From Fulvivirga maritima (GTDB lineage Bacteria > Bacteroidota > Bacteroidia > Cytophagales > Cyclobacteriaceae): DNA of 64,000 nt. The translations under genes were made by a program, and so were the position numbers. The notes beneath the pieces were generated by a model. That model searched no databases, was not told where the DNA came from, and was given only the letters and a program-made list of their open reading frames with translations. Of this stretch, positions 46,494 through 56,464 are shown in pieces (positions within the stretch are counted from its first letter, which is position 1; the number at the start of each line of letters is the position of its first letter). The stretch is from contig NZ_CP089980.1 in assembly GCF_021389955.1 (NCBI RefSeq), positions 1,611,501-1,675,500 of the forward strand. Reading direction: 5' to 3'.

Positions 46494-47633
46494 CTATGCT
46501 TTTACTTTTAATGTATTTTTAACGAAATCAACTTTTTCTTTAAGCAGTTCTACATCTGCTTCCACTATGGTTACATGCCCCATTTTGCGAAATGGCTTAG
46601 TGATCTTTTTTCCATATAAATGTACATGAACACCTTTTGTAGCTATAGTTTCATCTAACCCTTCGTACTTGGCTATACCGGTAAATCCTTCCTCGCCCAA
46701 TAAATTTACCATAGCTGAAGGTAAAACCAAATCAGTATTACCTAAAGGTAGATTAAAAATGGCCCTCAGGTGCTGCTCATATTGTGAGGTGAAATTAGCT
46801 TCTATAGTTTGATGACCGCTATTATGGGGCCTTGGTGCTATCTCATTAACCAATACCTCATCATCTTGAGTAACAAACATTTCTACCGCTAAAAGACCTA
46901 CCATATCCAACTCTTTGATCACCTCTGTAGCGATAGCTTTTGCCTTTTTATCCACTTCATCAGCAATTTCTGCCGGAGCAAAAAGGTATTCCACCAAATT
47001 AGCTTCCGGGTGAAAAACAAGTTCCACCACAGGAAAGGTGTTTATATCTCCCTTTTCATTTCGAGCTACTATTACAGCTATTTCTTTCTTAAAATTGATC
47101 AACTTCTCAAGCAAACTAGGTGCTTCAAAGGCCTTTTTTAAATCATCTTCAGTACGTAATATCTGCACCCCACGACCATCATAGCCTTCTTTGCCCAACT
47201 TATTAACTGCAGGCAGAAAATCAGCGTTCTGTTGTACGGCCTCTTTCGTATCTGTAAGTATAAAGTCAGCCGTAGGTATTCCTTTATCTTTATAAAACTG
47301 CTTTTGTACCCTTTTATCTTGTATAAGCTCTATCACCTCTGGCTGAGGAAATACTTTTTTCCCTTCTGCCTGCAGCTTTTTCAAAGCTTCTACATTTACG
47401 CTTTCAATCTCGATACTGATAATATCCAGATCCTTACCGAAATTATAAACCGTATCATATTCTTTCAATGAACCCACGGTGAAAGTGCTTGCCACATTTT
47501 TACATGGTGCATTTTCATCAGGATCCAGAATATGAATATCAATATTAAAATCTAAAGCAGATTGTATAAGCATACGACCCAACTGGCCTCCTCCGAGTAT
47601 GCCTAATTTTTGTGTTTGAACTGATGCGGACAT
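46494..47633 (-). CDS. purK: N5-carboxyaminoimidazole ribonucleotide synthase
   Basis: 379 residues. ATP-dependent carboxylation of AIR with bicarbonate. ATP-grasp fold: N-terminal GGGQLGRMLIQSA, the central KLGKEGYDGRGVQI loop, and metal site EMFVTQDDEVLVNEIAPRPHNSGH. It precedes purE and follows the HEAT/cyclophilin lipoprotein gene by 12 bases; the product is unstable and passes to PurE. Confidence 0.96.
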   Translation of the reverse strand: MSASVQTQKLGILGGGQLGRMLIQSALDFNIDIHILDPDENAPCKNVASTFTVGSLKEYDTVYNFGKDLDIISIEIESVNVEALKKLQAEGKKVFPQPEVIELIQDKRVQKQFYKDKGIPTADFILTDTKEAVQQNADFLPAVNKLGKEGYDGRGVQILRTEDDLKKAFEAPSLLEKLINFKKEIAVIVARNEKGDINTFPVVELVFHPEANLVEYLFAPAEIADEVDKKAKAIATEVIKELDMVGLLAVEMFVTQDDEVLVNEIAPRPHNSGHQTIEANFTSQYEQHLRAIFNLPLGNTDLVLPSAMVNLLGEEGFTGIAKYEGLDETIATKGVHVHLYGKKITKPFRKMGHVTIVEADVELLKEKVDFVKNTLKVKA

Positions 47634-47645
47634 GCCGTTTCTCTG

Positions 47646-49601
47646 TTATTTTTGTTTACTTCCTATTACTTCTACCGACTGAATAACAGTACCTACCTCT
47701 ACTTGGTGTACCACCTCCATGCCATCGGTCACTTGTGCAAATATAGTATATCTGCCATCTAAATGTGGAGTAGGAGAATGAGTAATAAACCACTGCGTGC
47801 CTTCTGTATCTTTACCAGCAGAGGCCATACCCACCGATCCTTCCTGATACCGAAGATTGGCCATCTCAGAACGAATAGAATAATTTTCTCCGCCATAACC
47901 ATCTCCTCGGTTACAGCCGCCTTGAACCACGAAGTTAGGGACTACCCTATGAAAATTTTTGCCATTGAAATACCCGCTTTTTGCCAGTTGCACAAAATTA
48001 GCCACTGAACCAGGGGCCTCATTAACCAAAAACCTCATAGTAATATCACCTTTATCTGTTTTCACTAAAACTTCCTGATTTTGAGGTAGGTCCTTAATCA
48101 GATCCCAGTCTATAGGGTGATTAAATTCATTTACAGTCACAGGCACTTCATCCTTCCCTTCAAAGTAAGCAATGGTTTTATTTAAGACTTGCAGTGCCTC
48201 ATTGTCTTTAGGCAGAGAAAGCTTTGATTTAGCTGTGTAAAGAAAATTGATACTATCATATTCTTCCTTAAAATGATAAGTAGTGTCAGAAAAAAGCGTG
48301 GAAGTAATAGCCACCATAGCAATATCTCCGGTTTCCATTGCTTGCTTAAAAATATCAGCAAACGCAGGTTTTAGCTCATCAGGAAATGAGGGTTGCATTC
48401 TTAAAGATGCCAATGCTTCCATGCCAGCAGTGGAAATAGCCGGATGCTCTGCTGCAAAGGTTTTGGTGATAATGTACTCATACCCTTTCAGATAATCTGA
48501 CAGTGCTGTTAATAAAGCAGCTTTAAAATATGGATTGTCACTACTTTCATACTGCTCTTTTATTTGTCTGAAAATATCTGATTTGCTATCGGTTATTTTC
48601 AAGGCTGTGCCGAGCAATGTTGCTTTTACTCTCCAGTTAGCCGCCTTTAATGCTGCTTCCGTAATATAAACTTCATCTGAAGAATCTGCCTTTTCATAAA
48701 TCAGATCTGCGGCCGTAATAGCCACATTAACATTTTTATCAGTCAGTCCATTATACAAGGCCACTTTTATATCTTCGTAGTCATAATTATACAGTACTCT
48801 CAAGGCATTTACCTTAACACGGTAGTCATTATCTCCTATAATCTCTTTAGACAAAAGCTCCACTACATCTTTGGTAGTAATATTTTTAAGAGCAGCTGCA
48901 AGAGCCATTTTCACATTCTCTGATTGATCTCTGGTAAATGCTGAAACAATGGTCTTTTTATATTTATTTAAATCCAAGCCCTGAGTTCTTGCCAAATAAT
49001 GAGCCGCTCCCAAACGAGTAAGATAAGAATTACCACTATCTAAAAGGTTTACCGCCCACTCGGTAGTAACACCATCATGCACGCTCCTGAGTCCTGCTCT
49101 ATACAAGCCCCAAGCCAGGCCTTGCTTAATATCATCATCAATAGGACGCTTATACAAAAGTTCAATCTGAGGTTGTGTTACCACTTTACCCAAAGCCTCT
49201 AAAAGCTCATTTTTCACCATTACGCTATCTTCTCCACTAAGGGCCTGGGCCAAAAGTTTAACTGAACTGCTATCATAAGTCTGCCCCAAGGCATAAGCGG
49301 CGGCCTTCCTTACTTTGGCATTATCATCATTAAGCACAACACCCAATTTGGGTATAGCCATACTATCTTGCACAGAGCCGAAGGCCTCAGCGGCCAGCTC
49401 TCGATATTTTGGATTATCGCTATCCAGGTAAGCGAGTAAAGCTTCAGTATCACGCCTATCCGCCAGGTCGTAGATCTCTACTATAGTAGAATCAGAAAAC
49501 AGGTTAGCATGGGTAACAGGCTTCTGTACTGTAGATTCACAGGCGGCTATACACATGATAGCTCCAAGTAGCCATAATAAGGATAAGTTTTTAGTTGACA
49601 C
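47646..49601 (-). CDS. HEAT-repeat lipoprotein with C-terminal cyclophilin-type peptidyl-prolyl isomerase
   Basis: 651 residues from the GTG at 49601, the start that gives a clean lipoprotein signal (STKNLSLLWLLGAIMCIAAC, residues 2-21); the TTG at 49631 would add ten odd residues. Residues about 50-470 are helical HEAT repeats (DNAKVRKAAAYALGQ, ENVKMALAAAL and similar). The last 150 are a cyclophilin domain: FHRVVPNFVVQGG, ENYSIRSE, GSVGMASAGKDTEGTQWFITHSP, HLDGRYTIFAQV. It would fold proteins in the periplasm. First gene of the purKE transcript, with which it has no metabolic link. Confidence 0.85.
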   Translation of the reverse strand: MSTKNLSLLWLLGAIMCIAACESTVQKPVTHANLFSDSTIVEIYDLADRRDTEALLAYLDSDNPKYRELAAEAFGSVQDSMAIPKLGVVLNDDNAKVRKAAAYALGQTYDSSSVKLLAQALSGEDSVMVKNELLEALGKVVTQPQIELLYKRPIDDDIKQGLAWGLYRAGLRSVHDGVTTEWAVNLLDSGNSYLTRLGAAHYLARTQGLDLNKYKKTIVSAFTRDQSENVKMALAAALKNITTKDVVELLSKEIIGDNDYRVKVNALRVLYNYDYEDIKVALYNGLTDKNVNVAITAADLIYEKADSSDEVYITEAALKAANWRVKATLLGTALKITDSKSDIFRQIKEQYESSDNPYFKAALLTALSDYLKGYEYIITKTFAAEHPAISTAGMEALASLRMQPSFPDELKPAFADIFKQAMETGDIAMVAITSTLFSDTTYHFKEEYDSINFLYTAKSKLSLPKDNEALQVLNKTIAYFEGKDEVPVTVNEFNHPIDWDLIKDLPQNQEVLVKTDKGDITMRFLVNEAPGSVANFVQLAKSGYFNGKNFHRVVPNFVVQGGCNRGDGYGGENYSIRSEMANLRYQEGSVGMASAGKDTEGTQWFITHSPTPHLDGRYTIFAQVTDGMEVVHQVEVGTVIQSVEVIGSKQK

Positions 49602-49631
49602 AGGTAATAATGGTAATTGGTGAATTATCAA

Positions 49632-49954
49632 ATATACAAATTCTCAATTTTACCCATAATGAAGATGGTTAAGCGGCAGTGGAATGTTAAGAAAGGCCTT
49701 CCTCAAGCTAACCTGCTAACATTGTTATTTTAATATCCAGTATTTACAATACTCAGAATTCATGCAAATAAATAACCTATTGAAGCTCGTAACCTGTTCA
49801 TATTTAAGTAATAAACAATTATTTCCTATATCAGTAAAGAAAAACCCTCATTATAAGATTCATATATCAATAACAATTCTGGGAATTATAGCATGAGATT
49901 AAACATTAGGCCCGCTTTTTCACTTATCATATCTATAATTAACTGATTTTGTAC
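49632..49954. other. Intergenic stretch with no clear feature
   Basis: 323 bases between divergent genes, AT-rich. No ORF, tRNA, terminator-class hairpin or consensus promoter is convincing; a partial TGATTTTG at 49944 is too close to the CNNM start to serve it. Confidence 0.5.
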
Positions 49955-50998
49955 ATGGGCTTACTCATTATATATCTGCTATTAGCAATACTCATTTCCT
50001 TTCTATGCTCAGTGCTGGAGGCTGTCTTACTTTCTATTACACCTTCCTATATAGCCTCTTTAAAAGAAAAAGGCAAATATGCTTTGAGTGAAAAGCTTGG
50101 TAAAATGAAAGATGAAATAGACAAGCCCCTTGCTGCCATCCTTTCTTTTAACACCATAGCACACACTGTAGGGGCAGCAGGAGTAGGAGCTCAAGCAGCC
50201 ATTGTATTTGGAGACGAATATCTGGGAGTGGTATCTGCTGTACTTACTATTCTCATTTTAATTTTTTCAGAAATAATACCGAAAACTATAGGGGCAAATT
50301 ATTGGAAGTCTCTGGGCAGGTTCACTGCTTCAACACTGAAAGTTCTTATCTTCCTCATGTACCCGCTAGTGCTTTTGTCTCAAGGCATAACAAAATTACT
50401 TTCTAATGACGAAGTTAAATCTTCTATCAGCCGAGATGAAGTTTCTGCCATGGCAGATATAGGACACAAAGAAGGCATCTTTCAGGAAATGGAATCTCGA
50501 ATGCTTAAAAACATGGTGAGATTCAGAAATATTACCGCCGAAGACATAATGACCCCAAGAACAGTAATGATAATGGTCAGAGAAAGCCATACCATCTTAA
50601 ACCTGTATAAGAATAAAGATTTTTCAAAATTTTCCAGGATTCCGGTCTTTTCTGAAAACCGAGATGACATTACCGGTTATGTACATAAAAATGATGTACT
50701 CACCGAGATGGCAGAAGATAATCATGAAAAAAAACTTTATGAAATAAAAAGAGACATTACCATGATCTCAAAAGATATTCGGCTGCCTGTTTTGTTAGAT
50801 CAATTTCTGGAAAGCAAAGAGCATATTGCACTGGCCACCGATAGGTATGGAGGGGTTTCCGGACTGCTCACCATGGAAGATGTAATGGAAACTTTACTAG
50901 GCGAAGAAATCATGGATGAGTATGATAATGTGGAAGATATGCAAGAGTATGCCAGGATAAGATGGAAAAAAAAGGGCCATGAAACTCGGCATAATTGA
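49955..50998 (+). CDS. CNNM/CorC-family transporter (DUF21 plus CBS pair), C-terminus frameshifted
   Basis: 347 residues from the ATG at 49955 as the frame stands. N-terminal DUF21 domain with about four helices (1-160), then CBS domains (about 195-320: DIMTPRTVMIMVRES; GYVHKNDVLTEM; GGVSGLLTMEDVMETLLGEEIMDE). Such proteins are Mg2+/Co2+ transporters. Near the end the frame reads RWKKKGHETRHN and stops; after the A8-GGG run (50976-50986), one base less gives the family-like RWKKKAMKLGIIEE and an acidic tail to the stop at 51117-51119. The intact gene is probably 49955-51119. Confidence 0.85.
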   Translation: MGLLIIYLLLAILISFLCSVLEAVLLSITPSYIASLKEKGKYALSEKLGKMKDEIDKPLAAILSFNTIAHTVGAAGVGAQAAIVFGDEYLGVVSAVLTILILIFSEIIPKTIGANYWKSLGRFTASTLKVLIFLMYPLVLLSQGITKLLSNDEVKSSISRDEVSAMADIGHKEGIFQEMESRMLKNMVRFRNITAEDIMTPRTVMIMVRESHTILNLYKNKDFSKFSRIPVFSENRDDITGYVHKNDVLTEMAEDNHEKKLYEIKRDITMISKDIRLPVLLDQFLESKEHIALATDRYGGVSGLLTMEDVMETLLGEEIMDEYDNVEDMQEYARIRWKKKGHETRHN

Positions 50999-51243
50999 AG
51001 AGCAACAGTCACCGGATAATAATAGCGAAGACGCAGAAGAAGTAGTACAGTTTGGCATTACAGGAGGGCAGCCTCCACATGAAGAAAATAACGAAGACGA
51101 AGAATCGAAAGAAGCTTAATCTTCAAGAACTTCTTACATGTTATTAATTTTTTAATGCAAAAAATTCCCAAGGTTTAAGAGACTTTTATACTTTTACTCA
51201 TCTATAGCGGGTTACAATACTTACTTTTTTGCTATTATTACCT

Positions 51244-52287
51244 ATGAAAGGTTTAAAGTTTCTACTTTACATTTTTATTCTTGTCTTACTGGTTGTCCTA
51301 TTTCTAATTCCTTTTTATTATAGTGATATCAGTACATTGATATCAGACATCAATAATGGACAGCAAACACTTTCCTCTGTTTGGGAACGAACAACAGGGT
51401 ATTTTGCCAATGTAGACAGCTGGAATATTCTTGGCTTCTTCTTTTTGGCTGCCACCATTTTGGTAATACACAGTGTTGTAGACCATTTTGTGCTTTATAA
51501 ACTGGATAAGTTTTATTCAGGTACTTTTTTTCTGGATGGTTTACTATGGATGGCCAAAAGACTACTAAGCTTAGTTTTTACTACACTACTTTTCATTTTT
51601 ATGGCTAACCTCTTTGTAGATTTTTACTCTAACACAAGAATAGCCTCAAAAACAACTGATCTGGAAAAAAGGAAATACACAGTATTACTATTAGGCACCA
51701 GTAAAATGTTGCAAGATGGTGTACACGAAAACTTCTATTACACCGCACGTATCGATGCCGTAAAAGAACTATATGATGCAGGTTATATCTCTAAAATACT
51801 AATTAGTGGAGATAACAGCACTGCAGATTATAACGAACCGGCAGATATGATGCACAGCCTCGTAAAACGGGGCATTCCTAAAAAAATCATTAAATTAGAT
51901 TTTGCCGGATTCCGAACCTTAGACTCTATTGTTCGTTCCAAAAGATACTTTGGCATGCAAGATGTTGTAATTGTAAGCCAAGGATTTCATTTGCAACGAG
52001 CATTATTTCTCTCATGGCACTTCGGTGTAGATGCCCGCGGCTACGAAGCCAAAGGCGATATGAACTGGGCCATGTTTGTGAGAGAACATCTGGCAGTACC
52101 AAAAATGATTCTGGATATAGCTGTATTAAACACGCAACCAGAGTATGGTACTACAGGAGTAAGGCGGCAAATTAATTTCGGTCAAAGAGATCTTGTTTTT
52201 ATTGCATTTATACTCATATACTTAGGTATAGCAATATACCTTTCTTATGATGCTTTCGACTTTGGTAAAAAAAGAAGAACCGTATAG
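51244..52287 (+). CDS. SanA/ElyC-like DUF218 membrane protein
   Basis: 347 residues from the ATG at 51244 (MKGLKFLLYIFILVLL); the TTG at 51229 is less likely. Three or four helices (about 5-27, 60-80, 97-125, 322-338) and a central DUF218 domain: YTVLLLGTSKM, GYISKILISGDN, EPADMMHSLVKRGIP, DVVIVSQGFHLQRALFLSWHFG. Relatives act in envelope integrity and vancomycin exclusion, on undecaprenyl-linked sugars. The precise reaction is not known. Confidence 0.85.
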   Translation: MKGLKFLLYIFILVLLVVLFLIPFYYSDISTLISDINNGQQTLSSVWERTTGYFANVDSWNILGFFFLAATILVIHSVVDHFVLYKLDKFYSGTFFLDGLLWMAKRLLSLVFTTLLFIFMANLFVDFYSNTRIASKTTDLEKRKYTVLLLGTSKMLQDGVHENFYYTARIDAVKELYDAGYISKILISGDNSTADYNEPADMMHSLVKRGIPKKIIKLDFAGFRTLDSIVRSKRYFGMQDVVIVSQGFHLQRALFLSWHFGVDARGYEAKGDMNWAMFVREHLAVPKMILDIAVLNTQPEYGTTGVRRQINFGQRDLVFIAFILIYLGIAIYLSYDAFDFGKKRRTV

Positions 52288-52356
52288 ATATATATAGATC
52301 AAAATCTTTGATATTAGCTAAAAAATTTCAAAGTTAAGGGATTAAATCACTGATTC

Positions 52357-53796
52357 ATGAAAAATTCATTCTTCAGGTTATTTTTTATTATTGCCTTTTC
52401 GGCTACTTTTTCATCTCCATCTTTTTCCCAAAAGATTGAACCGATACCAGTAAAACAGTTTTACATGGATCGGGTAAATAGAAATTTACAATTTCTATGT
52501 AAAGAGGCCGAATGTTTAGACAATGTGGTAGCAAATGACCGAGGCCTGTACATCTACTCCACCAGCCAAAAGGTTAATAAGCCAGAATTTGTACTTCACT
52601 GGCGCGAAATGCCTCACTTTAACGAGCTGTTGGAAACTAAGACCAATGAAGAAATTATAGATATCCTTAAAAGAAAAGGAACTCAATATTTCTACGGAAT
52701 CAATGATACCCACGTGGACCCTGCCAAATATCCTGTAAGTGAATTTAAAGGCTTAAAAATAGCGCTTGACCCTGGTCATATGGCCGGTAACTTTGAGCAG
52801 GCAGAATTTGAAAAAAGGTACGTAAAAGTAGAAGGCAAATACTATAAGCAAAAAAGAGATATTTCCTTTTTCGAAGCCAACCTGGCTTACACCACCGCGC
52901 TCAGACTAAAAGAAATGCTTGAGGACAAAGGTGCTAAGGTAATGCTCACTCATGACTATGGTAAAAGCTCCATGGGTTCTACTTTTGAAGAATGGAAAAA
53001 TTCCAGTACCAGAAAAAATGATATCGTAGCAGGATACAAAAGTGACTGGTTCAATCGTGAAAAATTAGACTATTTTTTATCAGGAGATGCCACTGACTTT
53101 ATGCTTTTCTATGATGTGTACAGAAATATGGATTTTGTACAAAGAGCCAATAAAATCAATGAGTTCGACCCTGATCTGACACTAGTTATTCACTTTAATG
53201 CCAGTGAAAATAACCCTAGATATAATGATAAGTACCTTAAGCCTGTAAACAGTAATTACAGCATGGTATTTATTCCGGGTTCATTTATGGGCTTTGAGAT
53301 AGATGGCAACGAACAACTAGATCAAAGATTTGAGCTATTAAGACTGTTAGTTTCTCATGATCTGGAAGAGTCAAACGTATTTGCTTCTAACATAATAAAA
53401 GCGCTTAACGATGAGCTTAAAGTAGAAGCTGTACCGGTAGATAATGACTTTGGCTTTGCCGAAAATTACTCTATCCTTTCTGACCTTTCTACTGGTGTAT
53501 ACCACAGAAACCTGTACTTAACCAGAGTAGTAAAAGGACCGATTGGCTATACAGAAGCTCTTTATCAAGATAATGTTGATGAAATACCATTACTAGGTAA
53601 AACTGATTATACAATAGAAGGCATCAGAACCAGCAGCAGAGTGAAAGAGGTTGCTCAAGTGTATTTCAGTGCTATTGAACACTGGCTAAACTACAATCAG
53701 GAATATTCTAAAACACTCGATGCACTGTATGAAGATAAATACGGTGATGAAGAAGCCTATCAGGAATTCTTAAAAGAAAAGAAACAAAAGAGGTAA
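52357..53796 (+). CDS. N-acetylmuramoyl-L-alanine amidase (Amidase_3 family)
   Basis: 479 residues with signal peptide (cut near SPSFSQ, residue 24). Zn-binding site: H141 in ALDPGHMAG, the Glu of FFEANLAYTTALRLKEML, and the His of LVIHFNASENN. It cleaves the amide bond between MurNAc and the stem peptide in the periplasm. The catalytic domain is longer than usual because of inserts. Five stretches of charged residues form the C-terminal tail (EEAYQEFLKEKKQKR). It follows the DUF218 gene in the same direction but with its own gap. Confidence 0.88.
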   Translation: MKNSFFRLFFIIAFSATFSSPSFSQKIEPIPVKQFYMDRVNRNLQFLCKEAECLDNVVANDRGLYIYSTSQKVNKPEFVLHWREMPHFNELLETKTNEEIIDILKRKGTQYFYGINDTHVDPAKYPVSEFKGLKIALDPGHMAGNFEQAEFEKRYVKVEGKYYKQKRDISFFEANLAYTTALRLKEMLEDKGAKVMLTHDYGKSSMGSTFEEWKNSSTRKNDIVAGYKSDWFNREKLDYFLSGDATDFMLFYDVYRNMDFVQRANKINEFDPDLTLVIHFNASENNPRYNDKYLKPVNSNYSMVFIPGSFMGFEIDGNEQLDQRFELLRLLVSHDLEESNVFASNIIKALNDELKVEAVPVDNDFGFAENYSILSDLSTGVYHRNLYLTRVVKGPIGYTEALYQDNVDEIPLLGKTDYTIEGIRTSSRVKEVAQVYFSAIEHWLNYNQEYSKTLDALYEDKYGDEEAYQEFLKEKKQKR

Positions 53797-53882
53797 CTAG
53801 CTGATTTCTGGTTAATTTCAGGCCATATTTTTAACTGGCCTGATCTTTGGTTAAGTTTAACTACTTCCAAATATAATTAATT

Positions 53883-54434
53883 ATGAAAAAGACTATTTAC
53901 CTACTATACAGCCTCTCTGTATTATTTTTATTAAGCGCATGTGGCGAAGGAGATGTGGGACCTCAAGGTCCGCAGGGTCCCCAAGGGCCAGAAGGCCCTG
54001 AAGGTCCAGGATCGTTTATTTTTGAGTATGAGGATGTTGACTTCACAGCAGAAAACGATTATATTGTAATATTACCTTATCCATCGGATTTCGAGGGCCT
54101 TGATAGTGATATAGCTCTTGTATACATGTATAATGGAGTAGAGGAGGGCCTTGATGTATGGACTCCACTACCTAACACATTAATTACTGATAACGGAATA
54201 CTTCAGTACAAGTATAATTTTACATTGGGAGATGTAAAGGTATTTCTAGATGGTGATTTCGATCTTGATCTTTTAGAGCCAAATGAGACCGATGCATGGA
54301 TTATAAGAGTAGTGGTAGTGCCTGGCGAATTTTGGAGCACCACAGGCAGACAAGATTTATCTTATCAGACAGTAATAGAAGCCTTAGGGTTAGAAGACCT
54401 TCCTTCTCCAGGAGCATCAAAAGGAAGAAAATAA
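53883..54434 (+). CDS. Lipoprotein with collagen-like Gly-X-Y repeat
   Basis: 183 residues. Lipoprotein signal ending LLSAC (Cys20), then GEGDVGPQGPQGPQGPEGPE, the Gly-X-Y repeat of about seven triplets ending near residue 43. The remainder is a beta-rich domain (FIFEYEDVDFTAEN; IALVYMYNGVEEGLDVWTPLP; DAWIIRVVVVPGEFW) that looks like a surface binding module. It is probably surface-exposed. It ends before an inverted-repeat element. Confidence 0.8.
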   Translation: MKKTIYLLYSLSVLFLLSACGEGDVGPQGPQGPQGPEGPEGPGSFIFEYEDVDFTAENDYIVILPYPSDFEGLDSDIALVYMYNGVEEGLDVWTPLPNTLITDNGILQYKYNFTLGDVKVFLDGDFDLDLLEPNETDAWIIRVVVVPGEFWSTTGRQDLSYQTVIEALGLEDLPSPGASKGRK

Positions 54435-54444
54435 ATATTTAAAA

Positions 54445-54568
54445 GGCTGTTTCAAAAGTAAAAGTTTAGTCAAACTGAAGCACTCGAAATGATCATTATT
54501 ATGATCAGTAAACATTTCGACTATCTCAATAAGACATTCACTAATCTAGTTCTGCTTTTGAAACAGCC
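54445..54568. repeat. Inverted-repeat element 2 (MITE-like), 124 bp
   Basis: Ends GGCTGTTTCAAAAG (54445-54458) and its reverse complement (54555-54568) match perfectly. The inside carries a further pair TCGAAATG/CATTTCGA. It lies between the convergent collagen-like and MutS-like genes. Confidence 0.75.
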
Positions 54569-54583
54569 TCTCTTTATTATAGC

Positions 54584-56392
54584 TTACTGAATCCTAATTC
54601 CTATTTTTTCCATTAGCTTACTAGCATTAAAGCTCTTGCATAAACCTTCTTCCAGCTTATAGTTAAAAATGATTTCATCATTCTCTATTATACTATTAAA
54701 GCTATAGTTTTTAACACCTTCTAACTCGTTTTCCAGCTGTCCAAGATCCAAGTCATGGGTAGATACAAATCCCATTGCTTTTTCATCTACAAGTTGCCGT
54801 ACAAGCCCAGAGGCTCCTTTGTGTCTATCAATAGAATTGGTTCCTTTGAGTATTTCATCAAGCATAAATAACACTGGCCATTTGCTGTCTTTAAGCAGAT
54901 CTAATAAAGCGCGTATTCGTTTTAACTCGGCATAAAAAGAAGAGGTATTATCTTCCAGGTTATCTTCTGTACGCATACTGGTGAAAATCTGAAACACAGA
55001 AGTTTCCATTTCACTGGCACAAACAGGAGCACCTGCAAGTGCCATAACCATATTTACGCCTAATGTACGTAAGAAGGTGCTCTTGCCTGACATATTAGAA
55101 CCTGTGATAATATTAATGGTTCCTTCCCCACTCATTTCCAGATCATTATTTACTCGGGTACCAGGTGTAATAAGTGGATGCCCCAGAGCAGTGGTTTTGA
55201 TATTATAAGCTCCCTCTGTAACAGCAGGGAAATTATAATCAGGGTTAGCATACGCTACTGCCGCAAAGCTCGAAAGCGCTTCTAATTCTCCTATGCTTTC
55301 AAACCACTTATTAATATCTGCCTGTTGCTCCTTTTTCCATTTCTCAGCTCTTAATACCAAATGAATATCCATCAAAAAGAAAAGGTTAAATATGGCATAA
55401 AACCAATTAGCTCGAGACTGGAGGAAATCTAAAATCTTATTCAATTTTAGAATAGAAACTGAAGCCTTTACATTTTCATGAACAAATACTTGCCTTAACT
55501 CTGCCAGCCTAGGAGCTTTAAATTCTTTATCTTCAATATGGCTGATCATTCTTCCATAAGCGCCTAATACCTCGGTTCCGGCAGAAGTCTTTTCAGTAAG
55601 ATTGGTTACATATTCCACAAATCGTTTTAGAACTACACCATTTATAGCCATCATACCAATGAGAAAGTATATGCTGGTACCTAACCATATCACGCCAGCC
55701 ATGCTGGCTAAGGCAAGCCCTGGAAGCACGTATGACAGCACCTTAGGCCAGGCCTTATGAATCACCTCATTAGGCTCATTAATCCAGTTAAGCAGTACTT
55801 GTGTCTTGCTATCATCTTTCTGACTGGTCATACCAGAGGCTTGAAAATTTTGCCGCCAGCTAAGCTCCGGAATCAGTTCCTTTACAGCCTCTTGTCGTGA
55901 AATAATTTCATTACTATTGGCTGCATTTTTAAGCCAGTGCGCCAGAGTAGCCCTACCGCTGGGCGTGTCAGACCTTTGAATAAATTGATATATTGAATGC
56001 TCTCCAAAAACATCGAGATCTTTAATATAAGGATGTGCAGGCTCTAAGAAGTTAAGTCCGGTATCTATACCCGAAAAATTATATTCCAACCTCTGAAGCT
56101 CATGATGATTAATAAGCATAAGTGCTCTGGCATTATCCCTTTTTTGCCCCAACTTATTATGATATTTTACTAACAACACAAATACCACTAAAAATACTAC
56201 CGAGCTTATAAACATACCTGTAACCAGACGAGCATTGGCAAGCCACACCACTAATACTAAGGTGATTAGGAAAATAATTATGCGCAAAGCTGATACAAAA
56301 GCATGTTTCCTTTCGAGCTTTTGGAAGATATTTTCATAAGAAATAGCCTTGTCTGAAAACTTTTCTTTTATACTATTGCTATTTTCTGTCAT
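54584..56392 (-). CDS. Membrane-anchored MutS-like ATPase
   Basis: 602 residues. Two membrane helices near the N-terminus (about 33-70) and another pair in the middle (about 215-245) are unusual for MutS. The C-terminal ATPase is clear: Walker A TGSNMSGKSTFLRTLG (about 429-444), Walker B VLFMLDEILKGTNS (about 508-521), and the signature FVSTHDLDLGQLE. The mismatch-binding and connector domains of true MutS are not evident. It resembles the MutS2/MutS-V superfamily; function is not clear. It follows a repeat element on the left and is divergent from the STAS-like gene. Confidence 0.82.
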   Translation of the reverse strand: MTENSNSIKEKFSDKAISYENIFQKLERKHAFVSALRIIIFLITLVLVVWLANARLVTGMFISSVVFLVVFVLLVKYHNKLGQKRDNARALMLINHHELQRLEYNFSGIDTGLNFLEPAHPYIKDLDVFGEHSIYQFIQRSDTPSGRATLAHWLKNAANSNEIISRQEAVKELIPELSWRQNFQASGMTSQKDDSKTQVLLNWINEPNEVIHKAWPKVLSYVLPGLALASMAGVIWLGTSIYFLIGMMAINGVVLKRFVEYVTNLTEKTSAGTEVLGAYGRMISHIEDKEFKAPRLAELRQVFVHENVKASVSILKLNKILDFLQSRANWFYAIFNLFFLMDIHLVLRAEKWKKEQQADINKWFESIGELEALSSFAAVAYANPDYNFPAVTEGAYNIKTTALGHPLITPGTRVNNDLEMSGEGTINIITGSNMSGKSTFLRTLGVNMVMALAGAPVCASEMETSVFQIFTSMRTEDNLEDNTSSFYAELKRIRALLDLLKDSKWPVLFMLDEILKGTNSIDRHKGASGLVRQLVDEKAMGFVSTHDLDLGQLENELEGVKNYSFNSIIENDEIIFNYKLEEGLCKSFNASKLMEKIGIRIQ

Positions 56393-56464
56393 TTTAAAAC
56401 TGTATATTCATAATAACTTGAAACCAGTTTGCATCTATTATACGTAGATATAAACTTTAAAATA

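Noticed and set aside
52295-52315. ATCAAA/TTTGAT palindrome before the amidase gene
   Set aside because: Only 6 bp and AT-rich; can easily arise by chance in this composition.
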